Source: Desulfurobacterium sp. (lineage in GTDB: Bacteria; Aquificota; Aquificia; Desulfurobacteriales; Desulfurobacteriaceae). From it: a DNA stretch of 6,153 nucleotides. The position numbers and the translations under genes are program-made. The notes beneath the pieces were generated by a model that saw nothing but the letters and a program-made list of their open reading frames with translations, did no database searches and was not told where the DNA came from. The stretch's first letter is position 1, and every line of letters begins with the position of its first letter. The stretch is taken from the NCBI GenBank assembly GCA_003978805.1, contig QNYI01000101.1:1-6153 (forward strand), given 5' to 3'. Below, piece by piece: positions 1 through 6,153 of this stretch.

Positions 1-1
1 A

Positions 2-85
2 CTAGATACCTTCACCGAAGAGGTCCCAAGCTCCGAACCAGTAAGTTGCCGAAGCCCCTTCAGCGAGCAAGTTGGTTCCAAAGTT
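2..85 (-). other. In-frame open extension of the lipoprotein gene, with a SECIS-like hairpin
   Basis: Reading on past the TGA at 88-86 gives 27 sense codons and then TAG at 4-2. The encoded end is protein-like (ATYWFGAWDLFGEGI). In the RNA, a 7-bp stem (64-58 with 54-48, one U-G pair) closes a GGG loop that begins 29 bases after the UGA. An outer 6-bp stem pairs 78-73 with 40-35. This geometry resembles bacterial selenocysteine insertion elements. A nonsense mutation that shortened the gene, or chance, are simpler explanations: 27 open codons alone would arise by chance roughly one time in four. Confidence 0.2.
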
Positions 86-676
86 TCAGAGAATCCTTGC
101 TTTATTCTGCCTATCTGGGTCTGAAGAGTTGTCTTTTGGAACAACAGCGAACCACTGGAATACATCAAACTGGTAGTCATAAGTCTCTGTTATATCACCC
201 TTACCATCGCTCCTTTCGTACTGGGCAGAAACCAACTGGGTAGTAAAATCTATAGTTCCGCTAACAAGTTCCATAGCAATGAAAAGGTTGGTATCGTAGG
301 TATCCGGGTCTTGCATCGTAATCCATACTTCCTGTCCGTTCCAAGCTATTTTTACTTCGTTAGGACCGCTGGAAGGAGTAACGTCTTGGAGTGCCCTCGT
401 AGTGTTTTCCTCCTCTTCACTGTTTACAAGAGTTACTCCTTTAGGGAAGTAAACTTCCAACTTTTGGTTCCCTCTGGCAGCCTGAAAGTAGGCCACATCA
501 ACTTGCTGAGGAGTTGTCTCCTGAACGTTTGGTTCGTTGTTCACAAAAGGATAAGGAGGAATTTCCGATACTGAGGATGTTTCACCTCCTCCACCGCCTC
601 CGCCTCCACACGAACAGAGGCCAGCCAGAAAGAGAGTAACCAAGCTGAGCTTTCCAATTCTTCCTTTCCCTCTCAT
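86..676 (-). CDS. Small poly-glycine lipoprotein of unknown function
   Basis: A 196-residue protein whose family I do not recognise. Residues 1-22 form a lipoprotein signal: a basic start (MRGKGRIGK), a hydrophobic stretch (LSLVTLFLAGL) and a lipobox L20-C21-S22-C23, so C23 should be lipidated. An uninterrupted run of eight glycines follows (residues 24-31), then a Ser/Pro/Glu linker, probably a flexible tether from the membrane. The rest (about 55-196) is soluble, rich in Asp, Glu, Thr and aromatic residues, with alternating patterns that suggest beta structure. The ATG at 676-674 is well supported: GGGAGGT lies 7 bases upstream and a promoter sits at 747-775. The frame ends in TGA, but 27 further sense codons follow in frame before a TAG at 4-2, so the protein may be truncated or read through. 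It is transcribed divergently from the flavoprotein gene. Coding status and export look secure; function is unknown. Confidence 0.8.
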   Translation of the reverse strand: MRGKGRIGKLSLVTLFLAGLCSCGGGGGGGGETSSVSEIPPYPFVNNEPNVQETTPQQVDVAYFQAARGNQKLEVYFPKGVTLVNSEEEENTTRALQDVTPSSGPNEVKIAWNGQEVWITMQDPDTYDTNLFIAMELVSGTIDFTTQLVSAQYERSDGKGDITETYDYQFDVFQWFAVVPKDNSSDPDRQNKARIL

Positions 677-746
677 TTTATTACCTCCCTATAAAGACAG
701 TTCTCATTTCTTTATGTTCAAGTGACCCCCATTTCGTTACTGAGCA

Positions 747-775
747 ATTTTAACAAGTTTTATCAAAGTCTTCAA
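747..775 (-). promoter_or_regulatory. Sigma-70-type promoter for the lipoprotein gene
   Basis: Read on the minus strand, TTGAAG (775-770, four of six matches to the -35 consensus) is followed after exactly 17 bases by TAAAAT (752-747, five of six matches to the -10 consensus). Transcription would start near 740, leaving a leader of about 65 bases before the ATG at 676. The tract just upstream of the -35 is pure A/T, as in UP elements. This is a prediction from sequence only. Confidence 0.55.
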
Positions 776-793
776 TTTAAAATTTTTTAAATT
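774..793. repeat. AT-only inverted repeat, possible UP element
   Basis: Arms AATTTAAAA (774-782) and TTTTAAATT (785-793) are perfect complements separated by TT. On the minus strand the tract abuts the -35 box of the lipoprotein promoter, where an A/T-rich UP element would contact the RNA polymerase alpha C-terminal domains. Because it is entirely A/T, the symmetry may be partly due to composition. Confidence 0.4.
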
Positions 794-853
794 TATCTCC
801 TCCCTAAGCTTCGCTAATTAATAATAAACCACTTTTTTTTACATGGCAAACCC

Positions 854-870
854 ACGTTTTAAATAAACGT
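854..870. repeat. Inverted repeat 1, candidate operator
   Basis: Perfect 6-bp arms ACGTTT (854-859) and AAACGT (865-870) flank a 5-base A/T spacer. The element overlaps the predicted -35 box of the plus-strand promoter. Its centre at 862 is 20 bp from the centre of the next inverted repeat, about two helical turns, as expected for a pair of dimer-binding sites on one DNA face. Confidence 0.4.
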
Positions 871-886
871 AAAAGAAATGTAAAAT
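858..886 (+). promoter_or_regulatory. Probable promoter of the flavoprotein gene
   Basis: TTTAAA (858-863, four of six matches to the -35 consensus) and TAAAAT (881-886, five of six matches to the -10 consensus) are 17 bases apart. Transcription would start near 893, about 28 bases before the ATG at 921. The AT-rich background makes chance matches easier. The position just upstream of a strong ribosome binding site and the overlapping inverted repeats support it. Confidence 0.45.
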
Positions 887-892
887 TTCTTT
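872..892. repeat. Inverted repeat 2, candidate operator
   Basis: Perfect 8-bp arms AAAGAAAT (872-879) and ATTTCTTT (885-892) flank a 5-base spacer, the same spacer length as in the repeat at 854-870. The element covers the predicted -10 box and the start-site region, so a bound protein would block transcription. The half-sites differ from those of the first repeat, so one regulator binding both is not certain. Confidence 0.4.
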
Positions 893-920
893 AATAAATC
901 AACTGGAGGAGGATAGTTCT

Positions 921-2354
921 ATGAAAAAGCAACTTGACAGGTGGACAGGAAGGATACCTATGCCGGTTCTACCTACTGAAGTTCGGAAAGAGGTCTTCAA
1001 CGAGTTTACTCTCGGCTACGGACACACCGCAGCAAGGGATGAGGCCTTAAGGTGTCTCCTCTGTAAGACCCCTACGTGCCTTGACTCCTGTCCTGTCCAG
1101 AGCAAGATACCCAACTGGATTGAGACTATTCAGAAGGAGAGCGTGTTTGACGGTTACAGGATCCTAAGGGAAAGGAACCCTTTTAGTTCTGTTTGCGGAA
1201 GGGTCTGCCCGCAGGAAAGGCTCTGCGAGAGTACCTGTATCCTCCGCAGGAAGGAGGGAGGGAAAGCGGTTGCAATCGGAGGTCTTGAAAGGTTTATAGC
1301 AGACTCGGTAAGGACTTCCGGCCTCAAGTGGGAAGATGAAAGAGCTCCCGCAACTGGAAAGAAAGTCGCCGTTATAGGCGGAGGGCCAGCAGGCCTTGCT
1401 GCAGCCTACTACCTTGCAAGGAAGGGACACAGCGTAACCATCTTTGAAGCTCTCCCTTACCTTGGCGGCGTCATGAGGTACGGAATTCCTGAGTGCAGGC
1501 TACCGAGGGAAGCCCTTGACTGGGACATCAACTTAATCCTCAACCTCGGTGTAGAGGTCAGGACAAACACAGTTGTTGGAGAGGACATTACCCTTGATGA
1601 AATAAGGAAAGAGTACGACGCCGTATTTATAGCAGTAGGCTCAGGACGGGGTAAGAAGATGAACATCCCCGGTGCAGACCTTAAGGGAGCTTACTCAGCT
1701 ATCGGCTTCCTGATGAAGGTAAACACGGGCGAAATTCACCCACTCCTTGCTCCAGACAGGGAAATTGAAATACCCACCGGTAAGAAAGTGGTCGTTGTCG
1801 GCGGGGGATTTACGGCTGTTGACTGTGCGCTGGTCTCTGTAAGGCTCGGGAACGAAACTACAGTCGTTTACAGGAGAACGAGGGAGTCCTCCTCTGCAAG
1901 GGAAGAGGAGTGGGACATGCTGGCAGAGGAGGGAGTAGAAATTCGCTGGCTTACGCTTCCGGTTGAAGTTCTCGGGAACGATGACGGGGAAGTCGTCGGA
2001 GTTAAGTGCGTGAAGATGAAGCTTATCCACGTTGAGGGAAGCAGACGTCCCAAGGTTGAACCGATTCCCGGGACAGAACACGTAATCCCCTGCGACATTA
2101 TTATCTTTGCCGTCGGTCAAGGAGATAACCCCGTGGCTTATAAAGACGTAGAGGGCTTGAACATTGATAAGTGGAACAACCTATCCACGGTAGATGACGA
2201 GTTCAGAACCAACATTGAAGGTATTTGGGCTGGCGGTGACGTCGTAAACGGTGGGGACTTAGTCGTTACAGCGATAAAACACGCAAAGATTGCTGCTGAG
2301 TCCATCCACAAGTACTTAATAACCGGCAAGTGGGAATACAAAGGGAAGGGTTAA
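921..2354 (+). CDS. gltA: NADPH-dependent glutamate synthase small-subunit-like flavoprotein (GltA/NfnL type)
   Basis: A 477-residue cytoplasmic oxidoreductase, full length for the homotetrameric GltA / NfnL / SudA family, which moves electrons between NAD(P)H and Fe-S partners. Visible in order: an N-terminal Fe-S domain with cysteines C45, C48, C53, C57 and C92, C96, C102, C106 (enough for two [4Fe-4S] clusters); FAD-binding GGGPAG at 153-158; the NADPH-binding fold GGGFTAVD at 294-301 with R318-R319 in YRRTRE, which suits the 2'-phosphate of NADPH; and a C-terminal FAD segment around AGGD (437-440). The ATG at 921 is supported by GGAGGAGG at 905-912, 8 bases upstream. The gene stands alone between a divergent promoter region and a terminator, with neither a glutamate synthase large subunit nor an NfnS-like partner beside it. 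It could therefore act in glutamate synthesis with a distant partner, or as a general NADPH:ferredoxin-type reductase. Family assignment is firm; the physiological reaction is not. Confidence 0.88.
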   Translation: MKKQLDRWTGRIPMPVLPTEVRKEVFNEFTLGYGHTAARDEALRCLLCKTPTCLDSCPVQSKIPNWIETIQKESVFDGYRILRERNPFSSVCGRVCPQERLCESTCILRRKEGGKAVAIGGLERFIADSVRTSGLKWEDERAPATGKKVAVIGGGPAGLAAAYYLARKGHSVTIFEALPYLGGVMRYGIPECRLPREALDWDINLILNLGVEVRTNTVVGEDITLDEIRKEYDAVFIAVGSGRGKKMNIPGADLKGAYSAIGFLMKVNTGEIHPLLAPDREIEIPTGKKVVVVGGGFTAVDCALVSVRLGNETTVVYRRTRESSSAREEEWDMLAEEGVEIRWLTLPVEVLGNDDGEVVGVKCVKMKLIHVEGSRRPKVEPIPGTEHVIPCDIIIFAVGQGDNPVAYKDVEGLNIDKWNNLSTVDDEFRTNIEGIWAGGDVVNGGDLVVTAIKHAKIAAESIHKYLITGKWEYKGKG

Positions 2355-2369
2355 CCTTTGGTGTAACTT

Positions 2370-2405
2370 AGCCTGCCACCTTTAAGCGTGGCAGGCTTTT
2401 TCTTT
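2370..2405 (+). terminator. Intrinsic terminator after the flavoprotein gene
   Basis: A perfect 10-bp GC-rich stem pairs 2370-2379 (AGCCTGCCAC) with 2388-2397 (GTGGCAGGCT) across an 8-base loop. A T-rich tract interrupted by one C follows. The hairpin begins 15 bases after the flavoprotein stop. On the opposite strand the hairpin has no following T tract, so it should terminate only plus-strand transcription. The right arm and loop lie within the last codons of the convergent rlmN. Confidence 0.88.
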
Positions 2406-3434
2406 TGTTCTGAGCATTCCGCAGGCAGCGGATATGTCCTGCCCTTTAGAGTCCCTTATAAAAGCTGCAATGTTGTGATTCCAGAGAACCCTTTGAAACG
2501 CTTCTATCCTTTCCCTTGGAGTTGGCTTAAAGGGAGCTCCCGGGTAGTAGTTGAAGGGAATCAAGTTAACCTTCACTTTTAGGCCTTTTACGAGCTTAGC
2601 AAGCCTCTTTGCGTCCTCTAAGGAATCGTTTACACCTTCAAGCATAACGTATTCAATCATTATTCGCCTTACGTTATCGGCAGGGTAGCGGCGGAGAGCT
2701 CTCATTATGTCCTTAATAGAGTATCTCCTGTTAAGGGGAACGAGCTTTTCCCTGAGATCATCGCTTGTAGCGTGAAGGGAAACTGCCAGTTTTACTTTGC
2801 TCATCTCCTTGGCCATCCTCTCAATTCCCGGAACAATACCGACTGTTGAAATGGTCACCTTCCTCGTAGATAGGTCAAGCATATCCCTGTGAGTCATAAT
2901 TTCTACTGCCTTTTTCACGTTATCAAAGTTTAAAAGTGGCTCTCCCATTCCCATAAAGACGACGTTTGAAATCCTCCTTTTCTCTCCTACATCCCTTTGA
3001 ACGTGGATGTACTGGTCAACGATTTCAGCTACGGTTAAGTTCCTCGTAAAACCGTCCTTAGCCGTAAGGCAGAAAGTACACCCAACCGGACAGCCAACCT
3101 GAGTAGAGACGCAGAGTGTATTCCAGTCCCTCTCGGGGATAAAAACGGACTCCACCCTGTTTCCGTCAGGAAGCTCAAAAAGGTACTTCCTCGTTCCGTC
3201 TGAGGATTCCTCTACTTTCACAAGTCTCAGAACGTCAATTACAGCTTTTTCAGAGAGGAGCTTTCTGGCCTGCTTTGAGATGTTTGTCATTTCCTCAAAG
3301 GTCTTTACCCTCTTCTTGTAAAGCCACTGGGCGATTTGCTTTGCCCTGTACCTTTCAAGGCCGAGGGATTGGACGAACTCCTCAAGCTCCTTAAAGGTCA
3401 AGCCCTTTATCTCAACCATCTCTACCTCACTCAT
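2382..3434 (-). CDS. rlmN: Dual-specificity 23S rRNA/tRNA adenine C2-methyltransferase RlmN
   Basis: A 350-residue radical-SAM methyltransferase, a normal length for bacterial RlmN, which makes 2-methyladenosine at 23S rRNA A2503 and at A37 of some tRNAs. The radical-SAM cluster motif CPVGCTFC supplies C115, C119 and C122. GMGEPLLN (162-169) is the SAM-contacting motif. C338, in SAACGML near the C-terminus, aligns with the cysteine that carries the intermediate methyl group (C355 in E. coli). The ATG at 3434 lies inside the end of the upstream zinc-ribbon gene with an 8-base overlap, and AGGA sits just upstream. An alternative ATG five codons later has its own GAGG, so the true start could be either. 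The last residues (ACHA) and the TAA are encoded within the hairpin that terminates the convergent flavoprotein gene. Identification is very secure. Confidence 0.96.
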   Translation of the reverse strand: MSEVEMVEIKGLTFKELEEFVQSLGLERYRAKQIAQWLYKKRVKTFEEMTNISKQARKLLSEKAVIDVLRLVKVEESSDGTRKYLFELPDGNRVESVFIPERDWNTLCVSTQVGCPVGCTFCLTAKDGFTRNLTVAEIVDQYIHVQRDVGEKRRISNVVFMGMGEPLLNFDNVKKAVEIMTHRDMLDLSTRKVTISTVGIVPGIERMAKEMSKVKLAVSLHATSDDLREKLVPLNRRYSIKDIMRALRRYPADNVRRIMIEYVMLEGVNDSLEDAKRLAKLVKGLKVKVNLIPFNYYPGAPFKPTPRERIEAFQRVLWNHNIAAFIRDSKGQDISAACGMLRTKEKACHA

Positions 3435-3597
3435 TCACTTCCTCTGCCTCGTCTATCAACATAACCGGGATATCGTCAACTATAGGGTAGGCAAGCTTAC
3501 ACTTGTGACAGATAAGTTTCTGCTCCTTCTCCCTGTATTCAAGGTCTCCCTTGCACTTGGGACACGCCAGAACGGAAAGTAACTCCTCAGGTAACAC
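3427..3597 (-). CDS. Trm112-like (UPF0434/YcaR) zinc-ribbon protein
   Basis: A 56-residue protein starting at GTG (3597-3595), easy to miss because of its length and start codon. It has two CxxC pairs, CPKC (C12, C15) and CHKC (C30, C33), forming a probable zinc ribbon. The spacing and the AYPIVDDIPVML segment match the Trm112/UPF0434 family (E. coli YcaR has a similar end, with FPLRDGIPVLL). The start is fixed by a near-perfect Shine-Dalgarno at 3610-3602. The TGA overlaps the rlmN start by 8 bases, so the two are almost surely co-transcribed and translationally coupled. In eukaryotes and archaea Trm112 is an activating partner of Rossmann-fold RNA and protein methyltransferases. The role of bacterial members is poorly defined, and a link to RlmN is only suggested by the neighbourhood. 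Confidence 0.88.
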   Translation of the reverse strand: MLPEELLSVLACPKCKGDLEYREKEQKLICHKCKLAYPIVDDIPVMLIDEAEEVNE

Positions 3598-3601
3598 GAC
3601 A

Positions 3602-3610
3602 ACCTCCTTT
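3602..3610 (-). promoter_or_regulatory. Shine-Dalgarno that fixes the GTG start of the zinc-ribbon gene
   Basis: On the minus strand AAAGGAGGT (3610-3602) is a near-full complement of the 16S rRNA 3' end and sits 4 bases before GTG at 3597-3595. Its 5' AAA forms the end of a hairpin arm (3626-3608), so the GGAGG is immediately beside a possible stem. Confidence 0.8.
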
Positions 3611-3626
3611 AAAGTATCGCTTTAAA
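3608..3626 (-). repeat. Perfect inverted repeat beside the ribosome binding site
   Basis: TTTAAAG (3608-3614) and CTTTAAA (3620-3626) are perfect 7-bp arms around a 5-base spacer. In the minus-strand RNA this forms an AU-rich stem ending directly at GGAGG. It could be an operator for the zinc-ribbon/rlmN promoter or a weak leader hairpin that responds to temperature. No convincing -35/-10 pair for the minus strand was found in 3611-3693, so where this operon starts is unclear. Confidence 0.3.
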
Positions 3627-3649
3627 TAATTTGTGTTGCGTACTTCTCC

Positions 3650-3678
3650 TTGCCAAGTAAGGGGAGATTTCCTATATT
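3650..3678 (+). promoter_or_regulatory. Promoter of the tRNA-Pro/tRNA-Arg transcript
   Basis: TTGCCA (3650-3655, five of six matches to the -35 consensus) and TATATT (3673-3678, five of six matches to the -10 consensus) are separated by an ideal 17 bases. Transcription would begin near 3685, giving a leader of about 9 bases before tRNA-Pro. This is the best promoter match in the window. Confidence 0.75.
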
Positions 3679-3693
3679 TTGCCTTGTCACAGG

Positions 3694-3771
3694 CGGGGCA
3701 TAGCTCAGCTTGGTTAGAGCGCGTGCCTTGGGAGCACGAGGTCGCCCGTTCAAATCGGGCTGCCCCGACCA
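3694..3771 (+). tRNA. tRNA-Pro (anticodon UGG)
   Basis: A complete cloverleaf of 78 bases with encoded CCA. The acceptor stem pairs CGGGGCA (3694-3700) with TGCCCCG (3761-3767), with discriminator A3768 and CCA 3769-3771. The D stem is GCTC/GAGC. The anticodon stem CGTGC/GCACG holds loop CTTGGGA with TGG at 3729-3731. The T arm is GCCCG-TTCAAAT-CGGGC (3744-3760). All stems are perfect. UGG reads CCA and, by wobble, CCG and other proline codons. It is the first of two tRNAs, separated by 7 bases. Confidence 0.97.
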
Positions 3772-3778
3772 CTTGCTT

Positions 3779-4784
<1,006 letters not shown>

Positions 4785-4788
<4 letters not shown>

Positions 4789-5366
4789 TTCTTCAGCTTT
4801 TTCAGGACTTGTCTTGTTATTTCTTTAAAGGTTTCAAGGACACCGAATCCTTTAGATGCAACAGCTTCAAAGTCCGGTCTATTCCAGCGGTTTAAGTCCC
4901 TTCTCAATACTTCCACTGGCAGAACGTTAGGTAGATCCCTCTTGTTGTACTGGAAAACGAGGGGTATATTTTCTATCTTAATATCGTAGTCTTCCAAGTT
5001 TTCAATCATATCGTCAAGGGTGTCAAGGTTGGCATCGTGCCTTTCTTCCTGAGAATCTGCAACAAAGACGATGCCGTCTACACCCTTAAGTATCAGTTTC
5101 CTGCTTGCTTGGTAGATAATCTGCCCCGGAGTAGTGTAGAGGTGAAACCTAACCTTAAAACCTTTCACGTTTGACACTTCAATGGGAACAAAATCAAAGA
5201 AAAGAGTCCTCTCTGTTTCCGTTGCAAGGGTTATCATTTCACCTTTGTTTTCCGGCTTGATGTGGTCGTAGATCCACTTGATATTTGTAGTTTTACCCGA
5301 GAGCCCCGGACCGTAGTAGACTATTTTACAGTTTATCTCCCTCGTAGCAAAGTTAACGAATGGCAT
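4785..5366 (-). CDS. mglA: MglA-type small Ras-like GTPase
   Basis: A 193-residue cytoplasmic GTPase of the usual MglA length. The P loop is GPGLSGKT (19-26). Switch I contains TERTLFFDF (51-59) with R53. The G3 motif is TTPGQ (78-82), with Thr where Ras has Asp, as is typical of MglA. NKRD (141-144) reads guanine, and ASKG (170-173) is the G5 loop. R53 and Q82 match, by position and context, the catalytic residues of MglA proteins with known structures. MglA-GTP marks a cell pole and directs motility or pilus machinery; the roadblock protein MglB is its GTPase activator. It lies 14 bases after mglB with GGGGAG before the ATG, and its TGA overlaps the bioB start by 4 bases. No motility gene is visible here, so the output of this switch in this organism is an inference. 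Confidence 0.93.
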
Positions 5367-5380
5367 TAAGCTCCCCTTCC

Positions 5381-5857
5381 CTACTCAAATAGTGTATCCA
5401 AGTCTATATCTTCTATATTAATGTCCGCCGGCATAGAGCTCTCTTTCTCCGCCCTTTCTTCTATTCTCTTCATTAACCCTTCAAGTCTATCATAATACTT
5501 CTTAATTTTCACCCTTATAATCCCCAAGTTTGTAGAGACCTTATCAAATATTGAAACCAGAATGTACTTCTCGGCAATAACTATCATATAGATACCTTCA
5601 TCCTCCGTCTCGGTAAACATGTGGTTGAGACTCTTATCTCCGAGAAGCTTAGAGAGAGCCTCAGAGGCGGCTACGTTACCAGCGGTAAGGGAAGCAAAAG
5701 TTACATCATCAGAAGAGAAAGCCGGAGACTCGCTCCGGCTTATAAGCTGACCAGATTTGTCAATCAGAAGGACAATCTTTGACTTACTCTCATCGGCAAT
5801 GCTTGTAAGGATTTCCCTAAGCTCCTTGTCCTCTTCCGGCCTTAAGTTCAGCATCAT
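5381..5857 (-). CDS. mglB: Roadblock/LC7 protein MglB, partner of MglA
   Basis: A 158-residue protein with a roadblock/LC7 domain at about 10-125: the hydrophobic strand IVLLIDKSGQLIS (28-40), the helix following SLTAG, and strands YMIVIAEKYILVSIF (90-104). A charged helix follows (115-140), then an acidic tail INIEDIDLDTLFE that could dock on a partner. MglB dimers accelerate GTP hydrolysis by MglA and set cell polarity. The adjacent mglA, read 14 bases downstream, makes this role likely. The first ATG (5857-5855) overlaps the porB stop as ATGA. A second ATG follows at once (5854-5852) and is better spaced from the GGGA upstream, so the start may be one codon later. Distant roadblock proteins can look alike, so the name rests partly on the neighbour. 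Confidence 0.87.
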   Translation of the reverse strand: MMLNLRPEEDKELREILTSIADESKSKIVLLIDKSGQLISRSESPAFSSDDVTFASLTAGNVAASEALSKLLGDKSLNHMFTETEDEGIYMIVIAEKYILVSIFDKVSTNLGIIRVKIKKYYDRLEGLMKRIEERAEKESSMPADINIEDIDLDTLFE

Positions 5858-6153
5858 CCTTCCCTGCTAAGCTGTTCTAACTTATTCAGCCACTCCCACC
5901 TTCTATTAACTTCTTCCTGTAGCTCCTTAATTTTACCTTCCATTCCCGGCTTGAAAAGGTGCTTAAACCTTCCCTGTAGCTTTAAGAACTCCTCTATCGG
6001 CTTCGGGTTCTTAGGCCTGTAAGTTATCCTCCACTTGCCGTTCTCCACCTCAAAGAGAGGCCAGTAGTTGGTTTCAACGGCAAGTTTCGTTACAAGTATA
6101 CCCTCTTCTTCCTTGGAACGCCAGCCCCTTGGGCAGACAGAGAAGACGTTAAT
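5854..6153 (-). CDS. porB: Pyruvate:ferredoxin oxidoreductase beta subunit PorB, C-terminal part
   Basis: The frame is open from the window edge (first codon at 6153-6151) to TGA at 5856-5854, giving 99 residues that are the C-terminal third or so of PorB. The GTG at 6048 is an internal valine and not a start. Visible marks are SVCPRGW near the beginning, which carries the late cysteine ligand of the PorB [4Fe-4S] cluster, KLAVETNYWPLFE, WRITYRPKNPKPIEEFLKLQGRFKHLF, and a charged helical tail. PorB binds thiamine diphosphate; with the A, D and G subunits it interconverts pyruvate and acetyl-CoA + CO2 using ferredoxin. In autotrophs with the reductive TCA cycle it fixes CO2. The stop overlaps mglB by 4 bases. 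A related 2-oxoacid oxidoreductase beta subunit is possible, because the TPP-binding part lies outside the window. Confidence 0.88.
   Translation of the reverse strand: MNVFSVCPRGWRSKEEEGILVTKLAVETNYWPLFEVENGKWRITYRPKNPKPIEEFLKLQGRFKHLFKPGMEGKIKELQEEVNRRWEWLNKLEQLSREG

Noticed and set aside
46..574. Plus-strand open frames of 65 and 87 codons opposite the lipoprotein gene
   Set aside because: The minus-strand frame has a signal peptide, a lipobox, a ribosome site and a promoter; the plus-strand frames have none of these.
797..804. Shine-Dalgarno-like GGGAGGAG on the minus strand in the intergenic region
   Set aside because: No start codon lies at a usable distance; the nearest TTG is more than 20 bases away and would encode only about 12 residues.
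833..840. Run of eight T on the plus strand, as in a terminator
   Set aside because: No GC-rich hairpin precedes it and no plus-strand gene lies upstream in the window; it is part of the general AT richness.
1164..2341. Several minus-strand open frames of 67-141 codons opposite the flavoprotein gene
   Set aside because: They are shadows of a strongly conserved plus-strand gene, with no ribosome sites and no recognisable motifs.
2370..2405. Possible bidirectional terminator serving rlmN as well
   Set aside because: On the minus strand the hairpin is followed by AAGTTACACC with no T tract, so it can support termination only on the plus strand.

Overview
This window looks like a piece of chromosome from a thermophilic, strictly anaerobic, autotrophic bacterium. 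The best guess is the Desulfurobacteriaceae (Aquificota), inferred from gene style and not from a database search. Supporting signs are a four-subunit-type pyruvate:ferredoxin oxidoreductase, a biotin synthase with the cysteine pattern of the anaerobe type, Lys/Glu-rich proteins, arginine codons dominated by AGG/AGA, and strong GGAGG-type ribosome binding sites. Base composition is moderate, with sharply AT-rich intergenic DNA. No insertion sequence, phage gene, CRISPR array or known defence system is visible.

Layout. (1) Positions 86-676 (minus) encode a small poly-Gly lipoprotein of unknown function. It ends at a TGA followed in frame by 27 more sense codons and a SECIS-like hairpin. (2) Positions 677-920 are an AT-rich divergent promoter region. 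It holds a minus promoter with an UP-like tract for the lipoprotein, and a plus promoter covered by two adjacent inverted repeats for the next gene. (3) Positions 921-2354 (plus) encode a stand-alone GltA/NfnL-type NADPH flavoprotein. It ends at a good intrinsic terminator whose right arm lies inside the 3' end of the convergent rlmN. (4) Positions 2382-3597 (minus) hold a two-gene operon: a 56-residue Trm112-like (UPF0434) zinc-ribbon protein overlapping rlmN by 8 bases. (5) Positions 3650-3855 (plus) hold a promoter and tandem tRNA-Pro(UGG) and tRNA-Arg(UCU) genes. (6) Positions 3814-6153 (minus) hold a compact cluster porB(partial)-mglB-mglA-bioB with 4-base overlaps or a 13-15-base gap between genes. 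The bioB reading frame runs tail-to-tail into tRNA-Arg and takes its last 12 codons and stop from the antisense of the tRNA.

How the genes fit together. The cluster combines central carbon fixation (PorB), cofactor synthesis (BioB) and a small-GTPase/roadblock switch (MglA/MglB). The GTPase pair is probably a polarity or motility module carried along in a housekeeping operon. RlmN and the Trm112-like protein suggest an RNA or protein modification theme beside tRNA genes. The tRNA pair is an antisense island between two minus-strand operons, so transcripts from the two strands may collide there. The points most worth checking are the bioB/tRNA overlap, the TGA extension of the lipoprotein, the twin inverted repeats before the flavoprotein gene, and the BioB auxiliary-cluster ligand set.
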